A stretch of 64,000 bases of DNA, taken from contig CM075760.1 in assembly GCA_037974335.1 (NCBI GenBank), forward strand, positions 54,430,890-54,494,889. The letters run 5' to 3'. The position numbers and the translations under genes were made by a program. Positions 43,215-54,700 of this stretch are shown here, piece after piece; position 1 is the first letter of the stretch; each line of letters begins with the position of its first letter. The DNA comes from Prionace glauca (Eukaryota > Chordata > Chondrichthyes > Carcharhiniformes > Carcharhinidae). The notes beneath the pieces were generated by a model that saw only the letters and a program-made list of their open reading frames with translations, made no database searches and was not told the origin of the DNA.

Positions 43215-43529
43215 CCACACAAAGTTTAGTTACAATAAACCGTAGGAAAAAGGCAGGTAGAGTGGGAGGTGGAACAGAGTGCTCTTCTAAGTATAGGGGC
43301 AGATCGGGTGCAACTTTGGAAAGTAAACCGATTTTCTTCTTCGTGAAAAAATATAGAATGACCAGAACATATTTGAGGAGCTGAAAAATATAAATGTTGA
43401 TATTAAGAATAGAATAGATGTATTTACACAAGGAATACACATGTAGGTGCAGCAGTTAATTGGAAGGAAATTACATTATGTTCTTACTGGCGGCAGACAG
43501 GAGTTTAAAAATAACGAGGTTTTTCTCCT

Positions 43530-44075
43530 GTTACACAGGGTTTTGTTGAAGTCAGGTTGAATATTCTGCACAGATGTGACAGTCACATTTAAAAATGTTT
43601 ATGCTTTGCATTAGAAACGGTAAGGAGAAGGTTCACCAGATTGCTCCCTGGGGTCAGTGAGTTGTCCTATGATGAAATTGTCTGTAGTTTAGAAGAATAT
43701 GAGGTGATCACTTTGAACCTACACAGTTCTGATTCGGTTTGATGGAAGAAGGCTGAGAGATTTTCTTTTTTCTGCTGTTCGGGAATCTGACCCAATGCGG
43801 CACAGATTATCATTTAGGGCTAAGATAAGCAGAAATTGCTTCACTCAAAGCGTGAGAATCTTTGGCATTCTCTGTACCTGACAGTGATGTATGTCCCATC
43901 ATCAAGCACATATAAAGTTGGGATAAACAGGTTTCTGATTTCTTGGAGAATTCAGGGATATGGGGAGTTGCTGGAAAAACTAAGTTATATCCAAAGATCA
44001 GCCATGATGATATTGAATGGTGGAAATCTCGATGGGCCGAGTGGTCTGCTTCTCCTCCTGTGATTCATGTTAGAA
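43530..44075 (+). mobile_element. Old CR1-like LINE 3' fragment
   Basis: Degenerate ORF2-tail sequence (pieces like RRRFTRLLPGVSELSYDE) and a 3' region with CGATGGGCCGAGTGGTCTGC. Many indels. Confidence 0.65.
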
Positions 44076-44327
44076 TAAAAACATTTAAAAGCGTTTGTCT
44101 CGCAAATATCTAAGGGAGCAATGATTTCTACCCATTCATTAATGCATCATTTTCATCTTTCTTCCAAAAATCATCCGCATTTTGTAGCCTGTCGCTCCCT
44201 TTTTCCTTTGTTCTTTAAATGTAACATTTCCAATTCAGATACTAAAGAGGAAATCTCCCTGATAGCGACTCCAACAGAACTGGTGCAGACCGGGAAGTAA
44301 CACAGGATTGTTGCAATAAATCTACAT

Positions 44328-44398
44328 TCCCTGACCGGGAATCGAACCCGGGCCGCGACGGTGAGAGCACCGAATCCTAACCACTAGACAACCAGGGA
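44328..44398 (-). tRNA. tRNA-Glu (CTC)
   Basis: Acceptor TCCCTGG/TCAGGGA region, D arm TCTAGTGGTTAGG, anticodon loop CTCTCAC (CTC, Glu) and a perfect T arm GGTTCGATTCCCGG. The anticodon stem uses wobble pairs only. Looks functional. Flanks match the Glu copies at 39.9 and 47.4 kb. Confidence 0.9.
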
Positions 44399-45200
44399 AG
44401 CTGATGACTACACTATAAAGTATTATATTATCCATGAGCCAACTGTCTTTTGTTTTGTTTCTGTCTTTTTATTCACCAAATACAAGTCTCTCCTTCACAT
44501 TGCCATGTTTATATCACACACAAGTGATATAAACTTGTGGCCACAGTGCAGAATCCAAACCACTGATCCAACAGGGAAGCTGACAGTGACTTTCCCAATC
44601 AGCGGATCATCCTCATTTTAGCCTTTCTCTTCCTTCTCTTCCGTCACACAATAGGCAGGTTTCTCATTATAAAAACGCACTCTGCTTATTTCCACACTTG
44701 ACACCTGTCATCGAGCCCATGGTGGTGAAAACGATGACTTTGCATCATTGGAACACCCGGGTTCCGCAATCACCAGCTCAGTGTTACCTTGTCCATCATT
44801 CCTTGTGTCAAATAAAACATCCTCCAACCTTACATTCTGCCGCTTTTAAGGACTGACCCCTGATTTCACAATTAGAGAATGCAGGGTGAACCCTTCAGAC
44901 TAATTAAAATTTACAAAAATATGAAGAATAGAACTTTTCCCTCAGTATTCAATAAAAAGGATTCGGAAAAAAAAATCTGCCCAGTTTCATTCCATGGGAT
45001 TCGGACGGGATAACTATTGTAGAATTATTGCTGCAATTGGCTGAACACTTCCCTGGTGTTGAAAAAGGTGACATTTTGCAGGTGTTAGGTTTTGGTGCAA
45101 GTGGTCTGGCGTGGAAATTAAAGTAACAAAAGGATCATGGACAAAGCAGATTGTAAAACCCGCTGTAATCTGCTGGTCTGGTGGTTAGAGTTTGAAGCTT
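44399..45200. other. No feature recognised between tRNA-Glu and tRNA-Leu
   Basis: No gene is seen. From about 45200 onward the sequence is the shared 5' flank of the tRNA-Leu copies (compare 38240-38630). Confidence 0.4.
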
Positions 45201-45589
45201 TCACTGCTGTTTTGATTGCAAGCCAGGAAATGAAGATTTATTGCTCTCCTCCAATCAGTGACAATAAATATCAGTTATTTCCCTGCAGAACGCTCAAATC
45301 TCAGCCTCGCCGTGTGTTCTGTCATTTCTCAAGTGAAAACCCTGAGCCAGTTCAACAGGAAAACATATTGTCCTTTCTGGGGTCCAGACGAGGTTAATTC
45401 AGTTTAAATGGAGCCGGCTCCTCACTGCAGCTCATTGTGTCTCTGACTGGAGATGATTTTTGTTTGCTGCACATTTCAGGATCATCTGATTCGGATACGA
45501 TTTCCTCATGGCCCATCCCAGCTCCACGGATTCTGATATATTTCAGTATTAATGCAATAAAAATACATGATTATGATACCTTGCTGTGT

Positions 45590-45671
45590 GGTAGCGTGGC
45601 CGAGCGGTTTAAGGCGCTGGATTTAGGCTCCAGTCTCTATTGAGGCGTGGGTTCGAATCCCACCGCTGCCA
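45590..45671 (+). tRNA. tRNA-Leu (TAG)
   Basis: An 82-nt type II tRNA with a long variable arm. GGTAGCG pairs with CGCTGCC (one G-T), anticodon loop TTTAGGC gives TAG (Leu, CTA codon), and the T arm GTGGGTTCGAATCCCAC is perfect. A T5 terminator lies at 45685-45689. Confidence 0.96.
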
Positions 45672-46222
45672 GAGTTGGTGCAAGTTTTTGACCTTGGAGT
45701 TGAAATCCAACAGCTGTGGTTGGATGCAGGAGTGTGTGCGGTGCCGTTTTTGACAGATGTCCCTGTAAGAACAGAATATTGCATTTGACTCATCAATCGT
45801 CAGTTCCGATACGACACACCAAAAAAAATCACGCACCGACCTCCTCTGGGACTCCTCAGTGTTCTTCCTCCCCCAGTCAGTCCCCAGAGTTCAGAAGCTG
45901 TGGCATCTTCTTAAGTGTACAATCGATGGAGGCGAATATCACGCGAAGGCCGTTTCCACACCCCCACTGCATACCTTCAAAAAACAGCAAAAGGAAATTG
46001 AGAAGCGACGAGCTTAAGGACAGTTTAAATGATGCTGTCCCTTCAGTGCTGCTCATTGTGTTTCTGACTGGAAATGATTTCTGTTTATTACACAGTTCAG
46101 GCTTATCTGGTACAGGGAAGGATCTGTCTCAATCCTCCCGATGGTCTTCCCCAACTGCATTGCTTTATATGAATTTCAGTAACATTTCCATTAAATAATA
46201 TGATTATGATACATCCTAATGT

Positions 46223-46304
46223 AGTAGTGTGGCCGAGCAGTCAAAGGCGCTGGATTAAAACTCCAGTCTCTGTGAAGGTGTGGGTTCCCATCCCACCGCT
46301 GGTA
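46223..46304 (+). pseudogene. tRNA-Leu-derived pseudogene (loop reads AAA)
   Basis: A Leu-type sequence whose anticodon loop TTAAAAC would read AAA (Phe). The T loop is changed to TTCCCATC and the acceptor is mismatched at its end. It is related to the copies at 38630 and 45590. Confidence 0.8.
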
Positions 46305-46661
46305 AAATGGGTTTGAGTTTTGGTCCTTACTGCTGTAGCCTCACAGCTCAGATTGAAAACAGGAGTGTGTGTAGTGTCCTTTTCGTCATGTGATTTTTCT
46401 GCGAAATGTGTGTCATTTCCTCTGTATAACTCGTATCTGTCTTTTTAAGCACAGACTACTATCGAACAGTGATCAGATGGTGATTAACCATATTAGTCAG
46501 CACCTATAAACCCATTAAATTCTTTGTTGACTGAATGAGATGCGGATATGTGCTCGATGTCAAAATCGAACTTCCCTGTCAGTACGTAAAATAGGTTCTT
46601 ATTTCACGGAAAGTATTTGAGGGCAATGATAACATGCCTCTAACATCGAGGTTCAGGTAAT

Positions 46662-46825
46662 GAACATAAGAAATAGGAGCAGGAGTAGGCCAACTAGCCC
46701 TTCGAGCCTGGCCCGCCATTCAATAAGATCATGGCTGATCTGTCGTGGCTCAGTTCCACATTCCCGCCCTCTCCCCATAACCCTTAATCCCTTCTCTCGT
46801 CAAAAACCCATCAACCCGCGTCTTT
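46662..46825 (-). mobile_element. CR1-type LINE family A, short antisense 3' end
   Basis: About 165 bp from the octamer tail (GAACATAAGAAATAGGAGCAG) to CATCAACCCGCGTCTT. It inserted within the 3'-side flank of a tRNA-Val gene. Confidence 0.88.
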
Positions 46826-46857
46826 TCCCCTTCCCTGGCATGAGAAAGCTTAATGAA

Positions 46858-46930
46858 TGTTTCTGCCCGGTTTCGAACCGGGGTCCTTTCGCGTGTTAGG
46901 CGAACGCGATAACCACTACACTACAGAAAC
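46858..46930 (-). tRNA. tRNA-Val (AAC)
   Basis: A complete cloverleaf: GTTTCTG/CAGAAAC acceptor, anticodon stem TTCGC/GCGAA with loop CTAACAC (AAC, Val) and T arm CGGTTCGAAACCG. Looks functional. Confidence 0.95.
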
Positions 46931-47351
46931 AACTGGAAAACTAATGGAGCAAATCAGCTTGTCTGCAATGTTCAACTGCGCTGTGTTGCTGCAGGTTCGG
47001 ATGGTCAGACTGAGAGCCCATGTCACTGAATTCAGGAAGATAACCGTTACTTTCTATCTGATTGTACATCTTATCCCCAACATCAATATTTAAAAGCGTT
47101 CGTCTCGCAAATATCTAAGGGATCAATGATTTCTACCCATTCATTAATGCAGCATTTTCATCTTTCTTCCAATAATCTCAGCATTTGTACCATCAGCGCT
47201 TTGTAATCTGTCGCTCCTTTTTTTCTCTGTTCTTGAAATGTGACATTTCCAATTCAGATACTGAAAAGGAAATCTCTCTGATACTGATTCCGACAGAACT
47301 GGTGCAGACCGGGAAGTAACACAGGATTGTTGTACAGCAATAAATCTACAT

Positions 47352-47422
47352 TCCCTGACCGGGAATCGAACCCGGGCCGTAGCGGTGAAAGCGACGAATC
47401 CTAACCACTAGACCACCAGGGA
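47352..47422 (-). tRNA. tRNA-Glu (TTC)
   Basis: A Glu-type tRNA whose loop CTTTCAC gives anticodon TTC. Acceptor, D and T arms are intact. The anticodon stem CGTCG/CGCTA has two non-pairs, so function is less sure than for the copy at 44328. Confidence 0.75.
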
Positions 47423-47484
47423 AGCTGGCTGGCTTTAAACTACTACTTCATCCATGAGTCACTTACCTTTAGTTTTATTTCGAC

Positions 47485-47700
47485 AAAGACACAATCTCAG
47501 GATAAGGCGCTGATGATTTAGAACTGTGATGAGGAGAAAATGTTTTACTCAAAGGCTGTTGAATCTTGGGAATTCTCTACTCCAGAGGGTGTTGATGCTC
47601 CATCATTGAACACATTTCAGTTTGGGTTAGACAGATTTATGATCTATCCAGGAATGAATGGAAGCAGGGATATGGAATTGGAACAAATGCTCAGCCAATA
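47485..47700 (+). mobile_element. Old CR1-like LINE 3' fragment (duplicated)
   Basis: The same ORF2-tail fragment as at 40765-40970 (CTCCATCATTGAACACATTTC and beyond), lying between Glu and Asn in both blocks. It arrived before the block was duplicated. Confidence 0.75.
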
Positions 47701-47953
47701 GCTCATTTTTCAGTTGTTTTTTTAATGTTTAAAGGTATATATACACGATATATATACATGTAATGGTGTACAGATATATATATATATAAAATGTTATATG
47801 TAATATGTTTGAAGTCAATCATCATTAAATAATGTTGGTAATACGAGATAACAGGAACAATTCACAGCTATTTTTTATTGGCACCCACGGATCCATTGCC
47901 AACAGGCAACTGTTTAACCGTGAATACTGATGATGAGGAAATAGTAAAATTCC

Positions 47954-48025
47954 GACTTTGGGTGGTCTCGAACCAGCAACCTTTCCATTAATAGCCAAAC
48001 GCGCTGACCAATTGCGCTACAGAGA
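47954..48025 (-). pseudogene. tRNA-Asn pseudogene
   Basis: Derived from tRNA-Asn. The loop reads CTATTAA (ATT), the anticodon stem has a mismatch and the acceptor pairs poorly (GTCTCTG against CAAAGTC). Confidence 0.8.
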
Positions 48026-48085
48026 CTAAGACAGCAGCTGAACCAGTTTGTGTCCAATGATCACGCAATCTGAAGCTTAATTTCA

Positions 48086-50048
48086 GGAGTCAGGAGGAAA
48101 AGGAAGGTGTACAAAAGGTTCAGGGAACTAGGAGAGGTTAAGGATCTTGAAGAATATAAGGACTGTAGAAAGGAGGTTAAAAGGGAAATTAGGAGAGCCA
48201 GAAGGGGTCATGAGAAGACCTTGGCGGGTAAGATTAAGGAAAATCCCAAGGCCTTCCATAAGTATGTGAAAGGTAAAAGGGTGAGAAGGGAAAGGATAGG
48301 ACCTATAAAAGGTGAAGGGGGAAAGGTCTGTGTAGAACCAGAAGAAATGGCGGAGGTGCTTAATGAGTACTTTGCCTCAGTATTCACAGCGGAAGCTGAT
48401 TTGGGAGATCTTGCTATGGACTTGCAGCAGGTGGAAAAGATTGAGTACGTGGACATTAAGGAGGAGGATGTGTTAGTACTTTTGAATTCTATCAAGGTAG
48501 ATAAGTCGCCGGGACCAGATGGGATGTACCCCAGGATACTGTGGGAGGCGAGGGAAGTGATTGCAGAGCCCTTGGCGATGATCTTTGCGTCGTCAATGGA
48601 GACGGGAGAGGTTCCGGAAGATTGGAGGATTGCGGATGTAGTCCCTATTTTCAGGAAAGGGAACAGAGATAGCCCGGGAAATTACCGCCCGGTGAGTCTG
48701 ACCTCAGTGGTTGGTAAGCTGATGGAGAGGCTTCTGAGGGACAGGATTTATGAGGATTTGGAGAGGTTTGACATGATCAGGAATAGTCAGCATGGATTTG
48801 TCAAGGGCAGGTCGTGCCTTACGAGCCTAGTTGAGTTCTTCGATAATGTGACTGAACACATTGACGAAGGAAGTGCCGTGGACGTAGTGTACATGGACTT
48901 CAGCAAGGCTTTTGATAAGGTCCCCCATGCAAGACTTCTTGAGAAGGTGAGAGGGCATGGGATCCAAGGGCCTTTGGCCTTGTGGATCCAGAACTGGCTT
49001 GCCTGCAGAAGGCAGAGAGTGATTGTGGATGGGTCTTTTTCGGAATGGAGGTCAGTCACCAGTGGGGTGCCCCAGGGATCTGTTCTGGGACCCTTGCTGT
49101 TTGTCATTTTCATAAATGACCTGGATGAGGAAGTGGAGGGATGGGTTCGCTGATGACACGAAGGTCGGCGGTGTTGTGGATGGTCTGGAAGGATGTCAAA
49201 AGTTGCAGCAGGACATACATAGGATGCAGGAATGGGCGGAGAAGTGGCAGATGGACTTCATCGCGGATAAATGTGTAGTCGTCCATTTCGGCAGAACCAA
49301 CGGGATGAACGAGTACACTATTAAGGGCAGGGGTCTTAGTAGCGTTGAAGAGCAGAAGGATCTCGGGGTCCGGGTTCACAGGACTCTTAAATCGGCCTCG
49401 CAGGTGAAGGAGGTGGTCAAGAAGGCGTATGGTGTACTGGCCTTCATTAATCGAGGGATTGAGTTTAGGAGTTGGGAGGTAATGCTGCAACTTTACAGGA
49501 CCCTCGTCAGGCCTCATTTGGAGTACTGTGCGCAGTTCTGGTCGCCTCACTATAGGAAAGACGTAGAAGCTATTGAAAGGGTGCAGAGGAGCTTTACAAG
49601 GATGTTGCCTGGACTGGGAGGCATGCCTTATGAGGATAGGTTGAGGGAGCTGGGACTCTTTTCCCTGGAGAGGCGAAGGTTGAGAGGCGACCTGATAGAA
49701 GTTTATAAAATGTTGAGAGGAATAGATAGGGTGGACTCTCAGAGGCTATTTCCCCGGGTTGAAATGGTCGCTACGAGAGGACACAGATTTAAGGTGCGGG
49801 GAGGGAAGTACAGAGGTGATGTTAGGGGTAAGTTTTTCACTCAGAGGGTGGTGAGTGAATGGATTCGGCTGCCGTCGTCGGTGGTGGAGGCGAACTCGCT
49901 GGGGTCTTTTAAAAGACTTCTGGATGAGTATATGGGGTTTAATGGGATTGGGGGTTATAGATAGGTCTATAGATTGGTGGGGTTGATGTGATCGGCGCAA
50001 CTCGAGGGCCGAAGGGCCTGTTTGTGCTGTAATGTTCTATGTTCTATT
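48086..50048 (+). mobile_element. CR1-type LINE family B, 5'-truncated copy
   Basis: A 2 kb copy. It starts in the linker before RT ([19 protein letters not shown]), contains RT motifs [53 protein letters not shown] and [15 protein letters not shown], then [11 protein letters not shown], and runs to the C-terminus and a CTGTAATGTTCTATGTTCTAT tail. The frame is open in two pieces (48107-49153 and 49116-49964) with one frameshift just before FADD, near 49140. It lies between tRNA genes and looks fairly young. Confidence 0.92.
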
Positions 50049-51030
50049 CATGCACTGGGCTGTGCTTCGATAACGGCTACAATTAACCTTGTCTCATTTA
50101 TGACTGTTCATGGCAGTGTTCACTACAATCACACATTTGGTGCAGTCTTGTACAGTAATGCACTAGGCCATGTCTCTTTATATACTGCGTTTGACTCATT
50201 TGAATCATTATTGCAATAGACTTTGCACTGTTTACATTACATTACATGCCGCTTCATTTATTAATACATATAGACATGCCATGATAAATGCTACAAGTCA
50301 TCGTCTCTGGACTATTATTACTTAGTCAAGAGTTCACTTACGTTACATTAGGCTCCATCTCAGATATTATTGTGCTAGGCTCTATGTCATGCACTACTGA
50401 ACACACCCGTGTATCACTAATAAAGCAGACACTTTCTCACTAATTGTTTTTCTATAAAATGTGTCTAATAGATGGATTCGAACAAAGAGCGAGTGAGAAC
50501 AATAGATGGATATTAACTAAAAAGTGCAGTATAATTGTGTGGATGAAATTGTGTTATAGATCAAAGTAAGTTAGGGCTCGAATTGTGCTAAAGTCAAAAA
50601 TTATAACAAGGAACTATATTTACATATACACAGAACATATTATAGAGGCAGGGTTCGGCTGGATTTCTGAACGGACTAAGGAAAAAAATGAGCGCCGAGG
50701 AATGGAAAATCCAGCGAAAAAGAGGCATGTGTCCAATTATAATGAAATATTATTTGATAATGTCTGGATGATAAAATAGACAAATCTTTAAATCACTAAA
50801 ATGTAAGGTTATATAATAATTAGCTGGTAATCGACATGTTCACTAGCGGGAAGGTAAATAGGAATGCAAGTATTAAATTCATTATCCTTCGGCCAGATTT
50901 CCCTGTGAATCTTACTGACAGAGACATTAATGCCATTGCTTTACTGATTGTTCTCTTTCCATGGAAACAGGGAAATAAATTTTCCTCAAATATCTCTTCA
51001 AACCTGCTGCACTAACCTTGTGATTAAAAT
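50049..51030. other. No gene recognised
   Basis: AT-rich DNA with no exon, RNA gene or clear repeat. Confidence 0.4.
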
Positions 51031-51038
51031 GATACAAC

Positions 51039-51058
51039 ACCGCCATCTGCTGGCGGAC
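51039..51058 (-). promoter_or_regulatory. CTCF-type binding motif
   Basis: On the - strand the sequence CCGCCAGCAGATGGCGG contains CCAGCAGATGGCG, which fits the CTCF core CCASYAGRKGGCR at every position. It lies in the tRNA cluster, between the family B LINE and the tRNA-Asn/Gly genes. Occupancy is unknown. Confidence 0.6.
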
Positions 51059-51294
51059 CACAGCGACTGCAGGCGCTAATTCTTGTGAGTCTGCGAACCG
51101 GTTACTGAAATATGAATATTGAACGATATTGTCCGAGATTGGAGTTTATAGAAGGCTCTCGGCTGGCGTATTCGCCCTTTTTATAACCAGGCACCGCAGA
51201 TAAATCGTGTTCTTCATTTCCCATTGGGAGATAATGTCTGGAGATTGAATTTGGGATTATTTGAAACTTCAAATTGTACATTCGATGCAGTTAT

Positions 51295-51600
51295 CATAGA
51301 ACCCTACAGTGCAGAAACAGGCCCTTCGGCCCATCGAGTCTACACCGAACACAATCCCACCCAGACCCTATCCCCATATCCCTACACATTTACCTGCTAA
51401 TCCCTCTAACCTACACATCCCAGGACACTAAGGGGCAATTTTTAGCATAGCCAATGAACCTGACCCGCACATCTTTGGACTGTGGGAGGAAACCGGAGCA
51501 CCCGGAGAAAACCCACGCAGACACGAGGAGAATGTGCAAACTCCACACAGGCAGTGACCCGAGCCGGGAATCGAACCCAGGACCCGTGACGTTAATCAAA
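51295..51600 (-). mobile_element. tRNA-derived SINE, antisense
   Basis: A good copy: ACAGGCCCTTCGGCCCATCG, GGGAGGAAACCGGAGCACCC and, at the tRNA-like head in reverse, GGGAATCGAACCCAGGACCC. The very end of the head is missing. Confidence 0.85.
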
Positions 51601-51695
51601 TTCAGAATCTTAGTGGGTAAACATTGCTGCCCTCTGCAATTCGTTTGTCCGACATTTTCACGGTTTAGTCTTAAAAAAGACACAAAGAATCACAC

Positions 51696-51700
<5 letters not shown>

Positions 51701-51762
<62 letters not shown>
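51701..51762. repeat. (CA)n microsatellite
   Basis: An unbroken run of about 31 CA repeats, likely polymorphic. Confidence 0.97.
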
Positions 51763-51765
<3 letters not shown>

Positions 51766-52027
51766 GTATTGGAGCCTACAGAGATACAGGGGGGCATACA
51801 CAGATTCAGGGACACATGTAGATGGAGGGGCACACTAGATTCAGACGCAGACATACAGAGATCCTGGTAACTCGAGAGATACAAGGGCACACACAGAATC
51901 AGAGGCATATACAATGTCTCAGCTTGTACACGACCAAATTCTCTCTCGTAGTTCCAGACTTTTCAAAGAGTTGAAACAGGAAACTGTTTACCCGTGAATG
52001 CTGATAGTGAGAAAAATAGCAAAAATC

Positions 52028-52044
52028 CGTCCCTGGGTGGTCTC

Positions 52045-52080
<36 letters not shown>

Positions 52081-52101
52081 GACCAATTGCGCCACAGAGA
52101 C
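52028..52101 (-). tRNA. tRNA-Asn (GTT)
   Basis: A perfect 74-nt cloverleaf: GTCTCTG/CAGGGAC acceptor, TTCGG/CCGAA anticodon stem with loop CTGTTAA (GTT, Asn) and T arm GGTGGTTCGAGACCACC. An A5 on the + strand just after it is a T5 terminator on the gene strand. It is the intact member of three copies. Confidence 0.97.
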
Positions 52102-52535
52102 TGAGACAACCGCAGTTAAATATATTCTAAACTAGTGTGTCAATGACCACAATTCTATTTCTGAAAACCTGTTCCAGAACTGCAGCATGACGGCACTGTT
52201 TACAATTCTATACAAGTCTCTTTCGTTCCGTAGATCCTGCAGCACTGCTGTAGTGTGTTGGTTATTCCCTTTCTCCTATGAACGGGCAGGTAAAATGAAT
52301 CCATGTTTCTTATCATAGGCAGGAATTCAACGGGAGGGAAGGGAACTGACCACCCGGAGCCCAAAGATCCAACACTTGCCACTCAATCATCAATAACGCC
52401 ATTCACAACTGCACCTCCTTCCGAATATTGTGATCTATTTCTCTTCAGGATTCAGTTCCAAGACTTAATGTTTCCCCCCAATTCTGATAGGAGACTCGCT
52501 TCAATATACAGAGTGAACGGAGAAAGAAGAAGCTT

Positions 52536-52606
52536 TGCATTGGCCGGGAATCGAACCCGGGCCTCCCGCGTGGCAGGCGAGAATTCTCCCACTGAACCAC
52601 CAATGC
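52536..52606 (-). tRNA. tRNA-Gly (GCC)
   Basis: A complete 71-nt gene with acceptor GCATTGG/CCAATGC, anticodon loop around GCC and T arm CGGGTTCGATTCCCG. The D loop has one extra G relative to the common form. Looks functional. Confidence 0.95.
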
Positions 52607-53084
52607 TGTTCTTGTTAAACCTACCCCCACATGCTCTCTCTTCCTTCACACTCAGCAGCATTGTAATTTTCTTACTTTATCCTTTCGTTCCCCAAATGCC
52701 CACAAATGCTCTCACTCAAATCTAACACACAACATCGCACAAGCCTCTCATGCTGTTCAATACCTTCCTTTCATTCACAACCGCATCTCAAACTTTCAAC
52801 CTTCCTCCAAAACACAAGCACTCTGCAACAATCCCCCTCTCACACAGCCTCATTCTCCCAAATATGCCTCTGCTTTCACCACATCAGTCTAAACACACTT
52901 AAAACGTGTTCAAATTACTTGCACACTGTCTCTTCCACTCAACTCATATCACTACAATACGCCTCATGCCATTCTGCAAAAGCTTTAAGTTGCTACATTT
53001 CTTCAAAGCTGGTACCCAGTGCGACACCAGGCCAAACTTCCACTTTCAACACTTGATAACACCTATATAGGGTTACAAGTTAGC
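52607..53084. other. Pyrimidine/AC-rich DNA, no gene
   Basis: The + strand is rich in C, A and T. An open frame of 140 codons across 52303-52725 is compositional. No RNA gene is seen. Confidence 0.5.
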
Positions 53085-53205
53085 TCGGAATGAGTTAAAA
53101 AAAATAGGGCTTAGGAGAGATAGGAGGAGGCATGAGAAGTCCTTGGCAAGTCGGATAAAGGAAAACCCCAAAGCTTTTTACTCTTACGTTAAAAATGCAT
53201 TAAAT
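53085..53205 (+). mobile_element. CR1-type LINE linker fragment
   Basis: Reads approximately LRRDRRRHEKSLASRIKENP then KAFYSYVKNA, the ORF2 linker between endonuclease and RT (compare [16 protein letters not shown] in the family B copy). About 120 bp remain. Confidence 0.75.
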
Positions 53206-53662
53206 CTTCATATATCGAGGCCAGTCTGCGACATCTGAAAGCGCTGAATCCAACCACGAGACCCCCAGGATTCCATCTGCCTGATTCTCCCAGACACTGG
53301 TTACAGGAATGTGCACAGCGCCAATTGTCCGCACTCACACACTCCTTCCTGTCTGTTAAGATTTGAAATTGTTTATATTTTCACATTGGCTTCCAGTGTG
53401 ATGAAAGCAGAGCTGTGATAAGCTGATGTTCAGTGGATTTACTGCAGTAAGGTTTATGTCAGTTCGATGCAAACATTGGTGTTTGAATGCGGTCAGTTAC
53501 AGTGAAATTTAATGCAGTGGAAGGGAGCCTACTCGCTTTTACAGGAGGAACCAGCAAGGGAAATATATATACGAATAATTGTGCAAAGGGACTGATATTT
53601 CTCCCTGCTGTTCAAATTGCACAAGTATTGATCCACGATTTTCAGGCTGTGCGCACGTGTTG

Positions 53663-53734
53663 GGTTCTGTGGTGTAATGGTGAGCACTCTGGACTCTGAA
53701 TCCAGCGATCCGAGTTCAAATCTCGGCAGAACCT
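53663..53734 (+). tRNA. tRNA-Gln (CTG)
   Basis: A 72-nt cloverleaf: GGTTCTG/CAGAACC acceptor, CTGGA/TCCAG stem with loop CTCTGAA (CTG, Gln) and T arm CGAGTTCAAATCTCG. A T4 terminator lies at 53737-53740. Confidence 0.97.
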
Positions 53735-54003
53735 TGTTTTAATTTGCAAATACAGATGATGGATTGGCTGAAGGGCGTTTCATTTCAGTTTATCACCAAG
53801 TCCTAATCGAGAGGAGAATCAGCCAGCCCGTTCAACTGCTGTTACTCAATTCAAGGGCAATTAGGGATGATCGTAAATGAATAGAGACAATCCCAATAAT
53901 GGACCTTTTCCTCACAAGTAAACGCAAACTTTTTCACAATGTTTCTGCCTGAAACTTCCAAAACGTGGAGCTAATATGTAACAACTATCCCACTTTCCCA
54001 TGT

Positions 54004-54066
54004 GGGCCGGTGGCGCAATGGGTAACGCGTCTGACTACGGATCAGAAGATTCTTGGTTCGCTCAGT
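54004..54066 (+). pseudogene. tRNA-Arg (ACG), 3'-truncated
   Basis: The D and anticodon arms match tRNA-Arg-ACG (TGGCGCAATGGGTAACGCG, loop with ACG), but the T arm breaks off after GGTTCG and no 3' acceptor strand is present. Confidence 0.85.
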
Positions 54067-54369
54067 GCAAATTTTTAAAAGGTGTTCACAAATTCCTTGT
54101 TACTTTCGATGAAAAAGTTATTTAATAGCTTTATAATTACTCAGGCAAGCATATTTTCAGCTTCTCTGGAGAAAGTAATGTTAGGAGATTGCTAATGAAC
54201 AGCAACCGACTATTTTAAGTTATTTTTTTCCGGGAAAAAAATCATTTAATAAGATTAGGATATTAAATAAATGCTAACCTTAAATACATTTTGGACAGAA
54301 TTCAACATGGCTTAGAGGATTTACACTATTTTGTAAATATTTTCATAAAATTCAGCATTTCTGATTTTG

Positions 54370-54700
54370 GAGAAAGCATTTCAAGCTGAGGTCAGAGCAA
54401 AGATAATATGACTGTAACATCGAGATTCTGATAATATTCAGCACCAAACTGAAATCATACAGACTTCCCTCACCCTAGCATGTTTCAGATGGTGATTAAC
54501 TATGTTAGTCTGCACCTAAACCTATTAAATTGTCTTGTAGACTGGATGACTTGCTGATATGTGCAGGTGTCAAAAGAGGAAAGTTTCTTTCCTGGCATTG
54601 CATCAAACAATTTATCATTTCTGATTTGACACAAAGCATTTGAGGCTGAGGCCAGAGCGAAGATACTATGGGTGTAACATCGAGATTCAGATAATGTTCA
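54370..54700. repeat. Duplicated tRNA-Val flank without a tRNA
   Basis: Two copies (about 54370-54480 and 54590-54700) of the sequence found beside the tRNA-Val genes (compare 41890-41990 and 46600-46650: AACATCGA..TTC...CAACAAACTGAAATCA). A 54480-54590 piece matches 41755-41870. No tRNA remains. Confidence 0.65.

Noticed and set aside
51690-51914. Val/Cys repeat open frame on the - strand
   Set aside because: It is a translation of the (CA)n microsatellite.
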